From assembly GCA_035591015.1 (NCBI GenBank), contig JAXIUW010190292.1, positions 1 through 12,126 of the forward strand: a DNA stretch of 12,126 bases, read 5' to 3'. Numbering within the stretch: position 1 is the stretch's first letter; each line of letters opens with the position of its first letter. Under the pieces are notes generated by a model. That model made no database searches. It had not been told where the DNA came from and saw only the letters and a list, made by a program, of their open reading frames with translations. Below, piece by piece: positions 1 through 10,000 of the stretch. The translations under genes and the position numbers were made by a program. This DNA is from Cephalothrix simula (Eukaryota > Nemertea > Palaeonemertea > Archinemertea > Cephalotrichidae).

Positions 1-271
1 ATTAGGTAAATAATAAATACATGCAGCTCACTTTGAAAAATTTTGATCCAAACTTTGAATTTTGAAGGACAAAGTTCGAAGAACTGTTCTGGGTTTAAGC
101 AGGAATTATGTCGCTTTACGCATAAAAATCTTCGCGGTTATCATAAATATAATGTCGCCTGTTGAATATTTTCATACGCGTTGCCTGAAAAATTTCAGGG
201 AATTTTTTGCTAAGAGTGCTGGAAATCAGGGAAAAGTCAGGGAAAATGAAAATCTTGGATTGGCCTCACTG
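1..271 (+). mobile_element. Decayed copy of the CAGGGTGG DNA transposon (3' part)
   Basis: The segment aligns along its length with the right two-thirds of the element at 8179-8528, in the same orientation. Shared blocks include GTCGCTTTACGCAT, TTCGCGGTTATCAT, TACGCGTT, and AGAGTGCTGGAAATCAGGG followed by AAAAGTCAGGGAAAATG. The right end GGCCTCACTG (262-271) is a mutated form of GGCCACCCTG. It carries one copy of the 33-bp internal unit where the intron 3 copy has two. The left end is too diverged to place and may lie outside the window. It is non-autonomous, with no transposase. Confidence 0.75.
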
Positions 272-921
272 TTAATAATTATCTGCAAAAGTCATATATA
301 AGTAAAACAGATGCTTTATTTGTAAGATAGTCAGCCGGACAAAATGGCGGAACTTCCGGTTTCGTTCCCAGCATGACTAAGGAACGCATCGCGATTTTAA
401 GTTTTCTATTGACATTATGCTGCTTAACTGGGTACAGATTCCGCCGTGCGCATAATTTCCTCACTCACCATTTGCTCACGGCAACTCAACATCCGGCCCA
501 ATCTTTTAAAAACTACTGTTTTTATGTTCACATGGGTATTGAGTTCCTTGAAAAAGTGTTATTCAGGTGAATGCACAAACAATGATATGTCCGTATCCGT
601 AATTCTGTATGTAAATCACAGAAATACCCCCAATAAGAGGCAACAAGAGGGCTACATTTGACAGGATACCATTTATTGTTTTCGAGTCCTTTTTTCCGGT
701 AAAAAACGATTTGTACTTAAAATATGTTTGTATTATTTAAATCAAAATACTATACTGGTACACTAGAGATTTCATAGAGCCAGATAGTCGCATTGGTACT
801 TGCTGTTTTGCATTTTATGGTGATTTCCTCTGAAGGAGTTTGTTTGATCTCGTTTCCATCCAACATAAATTCTGTTTTTTCAAGGATACAAAATTTTAAC
901 GGATTTATCATTTCTTTTCAG
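272..921. other. Upstream intron or flank without recognised content
   Basis: No coding exon, RNA gene or clear repeat was found here. Short open stretches lack protein-like composition. Because the ATG-bearing exon begins with a splice acceptor, this stretch is probably intronic sequence of the 5' UTR and not promoter. Confidence 0.5.
909..921 (+). other. Splice acceptor of a 5' UTR intron
   Basis: A T/C-rich tract ends in TTTTCAG immediately before a 15-nt leader and the ATG at 937. With no promoter elements seen nearby, this implies that transcription starts further left and that the first exon is non-coding. The alternative, that the site is unused and the transcript runs unspliced from just upstream, cannot be excluded. 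Confidence 0.65.
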
Positions 922-1003
922 AGGTGACCTGTCATAATGGAGCCGTCGAACTGGACGCCTCGTTGTTTAGTGCTGCTTAGTTTAATAGCATCTATATTAG
1001 CCC
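922..1003 (+). CDS. Nrg: Exon with start codon and signal peptide
   Basis: Coding begins at ATG 937 and gives 22 whole codons plus one base (phase 1). The start is fixed by an in-frame TGA at 925-927 in the same exon and a good context (A at -3, G at +4). The peptide is a short polar lead (MEPSNWTPRC) followed by a hydrophobic run LVLLSLIASILA, a typical secretory signal. The donor at 1004 is GTAAGT. A pyrimidine-rich tract ending in CAG at 919-921 precedes the exon, so 922-936 is read as 5' UTR spliced to an exon outside the window. The only N-glycosylation motif in the visible protein (N5-W-T) lies inside the signal peptide and should not be used. Confidence 0.85.
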
Positions 1004-4000
1004 GTAAGTATAGTTTTTCTCATTAATATTACAATTTTAAACGTTAAAAGGCACTTTTAAACAAGACTTTTTACAACGTAAACGTTTTCTGAATCGAGAA
1101 AAAATCTGAAATAATTTAAATCTATTGAAAATCATTAGATGTATATAAGTCTACATCACAAAAAAGTGCTTTTGAAAATACCAATTGGTCCTTTTTTCAT
1201 TTTCTCCAAATATATGAATCTATAAAAACTTAAAATATTGAATTCGTGACGTCATTCCATTCTTGCCTCTAGAAATTTGGAAGTAAAAATATGGTTTTTC
1301 CGGAATTGAATTCAGCACTTTATTCTTTAAATTCTGTGTTGGCGTCGGCATAGCGCGGTTTGTAACTGAAGCTGGAACTGGAAGCCTTTGTGACATTAGT
1401 TGGTCTATCTAAATTTGACAGATGTCGGCACTTCGTTTGTCATGAAGTACTCTCCTTTAAAAATTTATTCACATTTATATTTCGCGTGCTATATATTCTA
1501 TCAATACAGTTTCATGCCTACTTATGCTTGTATTGAGTACACTTGAGTATAAAATAGTGAAGTGTCATGTTTTATAGCTTATCACTACCGCAATCTAAGC
1601 GTGTTTTTGTTTTTTTAAATTGCATCTGTTAATCAAGAACGCATTTTACCAGACCGCCATTTTGTCGCGTGGAGGTACACTCGAGTGGCTGGGTACGCGA
1701 TGTCACTTATGGTGTCATTGAAAGTTAGTTCAGTCATTAATATAGAGAATGATTTAGTGTTTAGGTGGGAGCGAAAATTGAATTAGATTTAGAGTAGCTG
1801 TTAAAGTGTGTATTCCTTTTGTTAGATTTTAATTTTCGAAATTGGCTGTCAATTATCGAAGTACATTGTGATGTCCTTCAAAAAATAGTTGATGAAAAAA
1901 TATTCCCAGACGAAAATAAACATAATCTACTAGGAGTGTTCTCTTGGGGGCTTTATTTTACACATCCATGAAATATACGTGTTACTATACATCTATGAGT
2001 CAACTCAAAAAATAGAAGAAAAATGTTTTTTTTGAAATAATATTCTTCTTGTCAAATATCAACAGTTTGATTTCCACTTCTTGGACAACGACATCAGCCA
2101 TGAGGTCATTCACGGCTGTTTAACCGAACGTGTAAATTGTATTTCGGTCAAAACCTTCCAAAGGATCCATGGTAAGTCATCGATTGTTGAATATTCAACA
2201 ATCGATGACTTGTGGGTTGTTAATAGTTTGAAATAGGCTGGTCGAAGGATTTTCTTAAAATTAACATTTTGTGCACTTCATGTTCAGTAATAAATCCTAT
2301 TCTAGAATCATAAGTTTTCATAGTTTTAAGCATTCGAAATTTTTGAAGTCAATACCCTGATCATAGTCTGTCATAGTTTTCTCAAAATTAACCATTTTGT
2401 GTCCTTTAAATCAAAAATTAAGATAATTTAACTATGTCTTTTGTTATTAGCTATCAAAAACATACTTTAAAAACCCAAATTATATCAAATTCACAAAGAG
2501 TAAAGCATTTTTTGAATTTTCGAACTGTCATGTCATAATGATTTGAATTGCCCCAACTATTGATTGATAATCCGTGATTGGTTCGTAAAGTAAATAGCAA
2601 TTGATTTTGGACGGTAAACAAGAAACTACGCTAAACCACGTTGAAAATTACCATAAATTACAATGCACGAAAACCGTATACCTCAAACAGCCGTGCATTA
2701 TATGGTACACCCTGCTACTTTATCTGGTAAGGTCCTCCCCTTAATTAAAACTTTTCAATAATATACCTATTTCTCTACAACTAAGTCTGAGGACTTGGTT
2801 TCATGATTTAATGGTTTTCACCGGGTTTTTTCAATGATTTGGTATATTCTGACACTGATGTCCTTATTTATGCTGAAATATATCCTTGCTCCTTAGATCT
2901 TTATGGGTAAATTGAAGCTGGAAGCTGGGCTTGCTTTATAGTGTCAAGAGAAATAACTTTGTAAATGTGTTTTCAAGTCATTTTGTTATTCTGTATCCAT
3001 TACCGAAGTTCCATATCTCTTTCCCAAAATGCGGCGACAGCTCTATCGGTCATTTTGATGTGGCCCGCAGGATTGCGTTGAATATTGATGAACTTCTGAT
3101 AAAAACTTGATATATTTAATGCTTTGAGGATAAAAGAAACGTTTTTGGGTTGTCAACGATCTTAGATTAACAACGTCCTCTTTCCTGGCGGAGAAGGGCC
3201 ACCGACAAGAATTTTATGTTCTGGTTACTCAGAAATTTGCTTATTTTATTATTCAAGCTTTTCTATCCAATTTATCTTGGGAACAATCGTGACATAATCA
3301 CAGAGCTTTTTTACCGCTTTGTTTTTGTGACTAATTCGAAATGTGACCGGGGATTTAGCGAAATTGGGTGTCAGAGATGTTATAGATAAGTCCCAACCAT
3401 TTGTTTAATTCCCCAAGCTCTTAATTGGACACGGGTTAAGGTATAAGTCTGTATTGACATTTTTATCTACTATTGCTATTGCGTTACCGATATTAGATGA
3501 TATCACAAATATTTGTGCGGTTAGAAATAATGCATTTGTGATCAAAAACGATGACATAAGTTAACGATTAATCGTTAATTCAAATCTCTTACGGATTATC
3601 CATCAATATTATTGACTCCTTTGCAAAATCTTTTTATCCTTAGTTTCTTTTAAGGAAAGATTTTTTGCCAATGAAAATTAAATTTTAAAATGGGATTTTG
3701 AAACCTCAACAATAAGTAAACTAAGCATGAAGACACAGCGAGGTTACTAAAATGTTTCAATTTTTAGATATCTGGTCGTACTTTATTCTTGATTATAATT
3801 TTAAACAGTCTTGAAGGAATGCAATCCTTCGGATTAAATTGATTTACCTACCGGTAATAGTATCCGACAGCTAATTTCACGGGTCTTACCAATTTGAGGG
3901 TCTATAATCGTTCAAAAGGTATCAATTTTCAATAAGCCACTCTTTTTTGTTTATTCTGAAAGCAGTGATTTAGTTAAATGCGTGAAATGTAATTTATGAT

Positions 4001-7000
4001 CATCGCATTATCGTAAGATTATATAAGATTATAAAGTTCTTTGTCACATATGATAGTTCATTTTACTTCTTTAATTTATTATGAATACACATAAGAAGTA
4101 GGTCGTTCTCCCTCTTTAATTTGTCAGTAGAAATAGAATAACTATTAGTTCACCAGACAAATCAAAGAGGGCAATTGACCTATTTAACTCAAATGAATGC
4201 AGCCGATACCTTAGCAGGGTGAGAACGGGTAAAAATGGTATATTATGAGCTTTTGAAGCTGGGAGAGGAATTCCCTAAACGTGAATGAAGCCTAACTTTC
4301 TAATCCAGAACATATTTAGTTATATATCAATTGGTGGCGTTAGTAGTCGCAATTCATCCACCCCACAGAAATTTGGTCCAAAGTTGAACTCTATTACTAC
4401 TTATAAGACTACATAATTTTGGATCGTGGTGGAGCTTAGTGAGAAATGGGGTCCTTGGCCGTCATATTTACATTGCGTGGTGTCTAGGTGGTCTGGCAGC
4501 CCTGATTTATACTACTGTTGAGGTAGGGCGACAATTGACCTCCACCAGTGCTAAAGATTTTTTTCTAAGCCCTATTGTGCCCGATAAATTTATTTTAATC
4601 ATTCTTTTAGAAACCGGGATTGCATTATCTACATTCTGCTGTAGTAGCTGATAAATGGTGATTTCAACCTACATTGTGTCATTACCATTTTTGGTGATTT
4701 AGGGACCACGAAATTGAGACCTTTATCATGTTTAATGCTCTTTGAATATCCGTGTCGGGAATTATCAGTGCGCCATACGGTCGGCCTTTTACTAATCTCC
4801 GACTTGGGACCGGTCATCAGGAAAAATCGTAAAAAATGTTGGCTAACCAAATAATCGTCATGATCGAAAGGTTTAACTACTGACTCTAAAGAAGTTCTGC
4901 TCGTTAATAATTCAGTCCAACGTGTTTGGCAAACAAAAAACTTGACTGTGTAAATAAGATAATTAATGATTTTTCAAGATCGCCCCGATTTCTGTAAATA
5001 AAACCTAATACCCCAAAACAAGCCAAAAACCCTAAAACTGATCGCCTCAGGAAAACTGTTTTTAATTGGAACAAAGTAATCAAATCGATTTTTCGATCAA
5101 TTCTTATTTGATTGAGTAGTTTTGTGACGTCATCGTTCTTTGTGAAGTATAATTAAAAATACAATTTTTGTTTTGTAGGTACATCACCCCCAACTATATT
5201 CCGTCAACCAGATAAACTTCGGTTTTATCAATTAAAAGAAAGCGTAGAATTGCCATGTGAAGCAGAGTCAGAGCCTGCACCAAAGTAAGTATGACGTCAT
5301 CAAAGTTTGCCTATATATCTTGACAAACGGCTTCTGGGATTATTTGATTATTCTTCCTATCCTATCTTAAGACTGTCCTATCAAATTAGATCTAAATGCA
5401 AGATAGGAGATTCAAGAAGAGTGATAAGAGATCATGATGTCAAGGTAAACTGGATCTTAATATGCTCCTATAATCCGGAGTCAATATGGTTTATAGGTTC
5501 CATGATTAATGGCCACCTTGTTGATTGTTTAATCGAACGTACCCTTTCATATTAACCGTTTCCTTAATTTCCTGAGTTGGTAAAAGAATGGGTTTACCAG
5601 ACCCTTACAGTTTATACAGGGTGTATAAAAAAGCATTGGACCACTGAGTGAATGCATGACCTATTCTTAATTTATTGTCTTTTCTACCCTCACTGAAACA
5701 AAAATGTCCAATCTTCAGCGATTCGTGATTTTTGAAAAAATACCCACACAAAAAATATCGAAAGCTTCTGGAAAGCGTTTGCACGATGGGATACATTTTT
5801 TTGTTACGTCCTTTATACAGTGGCTTGCAGCGTAATGTTTGGTGCCTTACGAAATCCACATTCATGATAAAATAAAAATATAACCAATGGCGAAACTGTA
5901 ATTCAAATAGCTTGTGCCGCGTTATATTTTCCGGGGCCATAAAAATATACTTTATTCTTTTCAAAAGCAAGGTTTTTTTTTTGCAGAGGCATTTTCATAC
6001 AAGTGCCAGGGGCCTTACACATGAATGATAATAAATAAAAATACCTTTCTATAATCTATAAGCGTCAACCTCTTTGGGATTCCAGCGGTAGCGTCGCTAA
6101 TATGCTCTTTCTTTTAACTTGATTCATTGGCATTATTCTGATCGAGAGCCATATTACTATCCCCTTGATAAATCTGATCGCACCGAGAAAAGTGTCTTGC
6201 TAAAGTAATTAAACACCTTCTGGGATTCGACACCTTGGAGTCTTGGTAGTAGTAATGCATTATTGATGAAATATCGGAAACCTATCCTTAGCTGATTAAA
6301 GTGTATCAGTGGGGTCAATTTTCGGTAGTGACCCTAGTGATGGAAAATGGGTCATTGTGTTACCCCCTGCTGGAATTGCTTGGCATGTCAATCACATGAT
6401 CGTCAAAGTTTGACACTTCTGACATCGCGTGCTGAGCATCACGTAATATTAGTCAGATTAGAGTAAATCCGTCGTGATTTGGAAATTTAAATTTTCACTT
6501 GAAAATAGTGCTCAATGCCGTACAAATACAAATACTCCTCAGTTTGCCTTTATACGAATGTGAACAATTTAAAAGAGGCCTCTTTTTGGGGGGAGTGGAT
6601 CTCGTCACTTTTTCACTGCTCACGGTTTATTTAAGGCCAATCTCACTGCTTTCCAATTTTTAAAGAAAATTAAAAAAAAAATAAATGATATTTATTTACC
6701 CGAGAAGTTCACTCGTACCGTCTTCGGCGAGAACTTCCCTCAAAGGGGCTGGGAACCAGTGCACTCAGGGTGAGAAGTGGAAAGTCGAAGTAACTGGAAA
6801 ATTGATCGAATTTGTGCCGTTTCTTACTATCTCTGTTTTTTGTATTTATTTTGAAGTCATGCTCACTGATGACGCATGACTATAAGCTCTGCTCACTGCC
6901 CATTGGTCGATATTTTTCCAATGCTCAGTGCTCACTGCATGCTTTTTCGTATGCTCACTACTCATTACATGATTTCTTTGTGTTTTCACTACCCTAATTC

Positions 7001-10000
7001 TCTTTGCTCAGCGCCCACGGCCATTTTATACATCCCCCCACAATCTCACCTCTCACTGGAACCCAAAAATTGCCTGCTAAATGAACTTCCATTGCAAGTG
7101 GGACTAAGTAGTGACAACGTGGGGGTTCGGACTCTTTTCTCTTATACTCAAGGGTGATGATTGTTTAAGTGGCAAAATTTTTGACTGGGGTATTTATAAA
7201 AGAGAGAAAATGGGTTGGGGTTTTCTTATTTTATCTACCTCACTGCTCCATTGCTATATCCGAGGGATCCCGAGGAACCCTACCTCCTCTAGGATAAGTG
7301 GAAGTGAATGGAACGTCCATCTCGTCTTCTTCTAGACTGGAAACCCACCATAATTTCCGATAGCGGAAATTCGGAAATTTCTCAATGCGGTAGTGAAAAT
7401 AAGGGCGGGTTTCCAATCTAGGAGAAAGTGTCTGCTAAAACGCATAACTTGTCGGGGAGGTATAAAACACAAATTCAGACTTCGCCAGAATATGGTATTT
7501 TTTCTACCTTTAATTTTTTATTAATGGCTCAAAAGAACAAAATTTTGAAAGATACCAAAGCAATAAACAATATGATACATGACTTCAATTAAAAGAAGCC
7601 ATATTGGTTATTTCATAGGCCAGTAAAAAGTTGAAGCGAGAATTGTCTTGTTTTCCGATCTCCCTCTACCTTCCTCCTGGTTTGGTCGAGGGACCTCTAT
7701 GACGTATTTCCGGTTGTGGGATGAGCAATGGAACGATATTTCCGGACTTTCGAGGCCCCTCGGGGGAATCAAAGGAACGATACCGTTTTATATATTGACG
7801 CCAATTTTTAAAATGGTTAATTTCGTTTTTCTTTTAAGGTATTATTGGAGGAAAAATGCCCAACCATTTGACCCTAATGGTATGGGGAATCGTATTACTC
7901 AGCAGCTCAATAAAGGAACTATCGTTTTCAATCAGCCATTAAAGGAGGATGAGGGTGTTTACCAATGTTTCGCGCAGAATGCGTATGGTACTGCTGCAAC
8001 CGTAACTACAATTATGCTCAAAGCAGGTATGTATTGTTGCCCTAGACATTTTAAAATTACTACCTCCTTGCATTTCCATTTCACAAATGGATTAAAAAAA
8101 TGTAATTCGCCGTAAAATGCAAAAATTCCGACCTCATCGTGATCTCCTATTGGGGCTTCGAACCCCTTAACCCTATACCAGGGTGGGCACTCATCTGGAA
8201 AACCTGGAGGTCAGGGAATTTCAATTTAGGCTTTAAAAGTAATGTTAAAGTCAGGGAAATTCACAAAAATGACAAAGTCAGGGAATTTTTATTCTTCCAG
8301 GATTTCTGCAATGAAAATTTGTCGCTTTACGCATTAAAAATTCTTTGCGGTTTTGCAATTTACGCATGAAATATCTTTGCGGTTATCATGAAATAGTGCC
8401 GGTAAAGAATTTTCCCAAATTTTTTGCTTACGCGTTCCCTTAAAAAAGTCAGGAAATGTTTTTCTAAGAGTCCTGGAAATTAGGGAAAAGTCGGGGAAAA
8501 TGCAAATCATGAAACAGTGGCCACCCTGCTATACATTTTTGGAAAGGGAATGAAAAGTTGCACACCATTGACTTTTACATTTTTGATACACCTGGTGGGG
8601 AGTGGTTGCGCAAAATGTGCAAAAATTTGAAAATAGACCACTTTTAGTGGTATGATGTTAGGGGCACTGCTAATCTTTCAGGTTTGCAGTATGTGTTTGG
8701 CATAACAAGCGTAGCAATGACGCAAATGTCGTGTTCTTATTAAAGAATCCCAGTAAGGTGACCCATGGTGTTCAGGCAAATGTCACATGATCATTGATTA
8801 CCATTGAAATAAAACGATCCCCATAGGCGACAATTTTGCATCTACAATTTGAGTCATTTGTTAAGCTTGTATGAAAAACAACTTACTGGCTTACTAGCTA
8901 TAATTTTGGCCTAACCACAATGATTCTGGGCAACAGGTCACACCAAAAAATGGACTTAGTCTATTTTCGAACTTTTGATAAATTCACTCCCCGCTAGGTG
9001 TGGCAAACCCTTTCTATATTGGGTGTAGCTTTCATGCACTTTCCAAATATATACATGTAAAGCGTTAAGGGGTTTTGATGCCCCGTTGCCCCTTCCATGG
9101 GCCGCAATTTTTATGTTTTGCGTTGCCTCATCCAATTTTCCACCCATTTGTGTATACTTCATAAAATTAATGGTATAAGGATGCTATGATACAGGGGCGG
9201 ATGTTAACCTGCAGTTGTTGAAACGAACTGCGGAAGTCAAAAGTGGAACCGATTTTATTGTTGCCATTTGATAATCCGTTTCAAGCATCTCTGAGTATCT
9301 CAGAAAATCGATTATGATGGGAACACATGGGAATGTTTCTACATTCGGTTTAATGCCATTTATGGATTATGAATTTTAAAAGTAAACAAATCTAATACTT
9401 CATTTATTGACTAACAGATTTACTCGATTTTCACTAAGTAACCTCCCGCCAAAAAGTGTAATAATGTTGTTCTTGGCCTAAATTAAATTGTCAATAGGCA
9501 AGCCCAATATTTCTCGATCTTTAATATTTCTTTGTCTTGCTAATTTGAATGAGTAATATCAATAATTGGATTTAGAGAAAATTATAGGTATCATTAATTA
9601 TGAATTGGCAAATCCATAATCTCTGATTAGTAAAAATTTAGTTATATTAATGAAATATGGATTAATTGATTGGAAATGGAAAATCACATTTCACTCCATA
9701 CTTGGACATAATCATAAGCTCACATTTTATGTACTAATATTGATTACACTAATTAATATTAAGATCAATACCTTGTAGCTTTTGGTAGAGCAACTCAGAC
9801 ATGGAAGAATTGAATGTAATCTGATTTAGAACAAATCAACGTCAATTCTGTAAAAGCAGCTCAAATTGATGAAATTATAAAGGCCTTACCAATGTACCAA
9901 TTAGTGTTTACCAAAGTATGAAAAATCAGGTTTTGATGCATGAAATTTCCAACCTGATTTTCGTGTATGTAACCTGGTTTAAAATATCAAAAAAACTGAT

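Larger units (their letters stand above)
2095..2714. mobile_element. Degraded inverted-end element, about 620 bp (candidate MITE)
   Basis: The left end reads CAGCCATGAGGTCATTCACGG and continues CTGTTT. The reverse complement of the right end reads CAGGGTGTACCATATAATGC and continues ACGGCTGTTT. Both begin with CAG and share an exact CACGGCTGTTT about 17-20 bases in; similarity continues weakly inward (CGTG, TTGTA). No clear target duplication flanks it and no transposase is present. CAG ends suggest a hAT-type non-autonomous element. Chance pairing of two unrelated ends remains possible. Confidence 0.45.
1004..5178 (+). other. Intron 1 (4175 bp, phase 1)
   Basis: Long AT-rich first coding intron with GTAAGT donor and TTTTGTAG acceptor. 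It separates the signal peptide from the mature protein, a common place for a large regulatory intron. Identified content: an inverted-end element (2095-2714) with a perfect palindrome (2174-2211), imperfect direct repeats (2249-2278 and 2376-2407), small palindromes (3504-3517, 3561-3578) and an 88-bp foldback (4097-4184). I see nothing in 1004-2094, 2715-3500 or 4185-5178 that supports an exon or RNA gene. Confidence 0.85.
5285..7838 (+). other. Intron 2 (2554 bp, phase 2)
   Basis: GTAAGT donor and CTTTTAAG acceptor. It contains a possible transposon end (near 5617), a small palindrome AAAAGAGGCCTCTTTT at 6571-6586, a degenerate array built on GCTCACTG (6857-6983) and a foldback (7325-7428). 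I see nothing exon-like in 5285-5616, 5990-6560 or 7430-7838. Confidence 0.85.

Noticed and set aside
62-570. Three overlapping short plus-strand open frames near the left edge
   Set aside because: The first is translation of the decayed transposon copy; the others have no protein-like pattern and no supporting signals.
4439-4651. 70-codon plus-strand open frame with hydrophobic segments
   Set aside because: It begins at GTG with no ATG, has no splice or gene context, and sits inside intron 1.
5605-5970. 121-codon minus-strand open frame in intron 2
   Set aside because: No recognisable domain, AT-driven composition, and it overlaps a probable repeat starting CAGGGTGTATAAAAAAG.
6685-7335. 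Cluster of short plus-strand open frames in intron 2
   Set aside because: They fall in the GCTCACTG repeat zone in different frames, with low-complexity peptides and no convincing splice sites.
7648-8115. 155-codon plus-strand open frame
   Set aside because: Only 7839-8026 has Ig character and is bounded by proper splice signals; the flanking parts are intron sequence that happens to lack stops in that frame.
8956-9162. 68-codon minus-strand open frame
   Set aside because: It lies within the right arm of the large inverted repeat and has no domain I recognise; treated as repeat-derived, not a gene.
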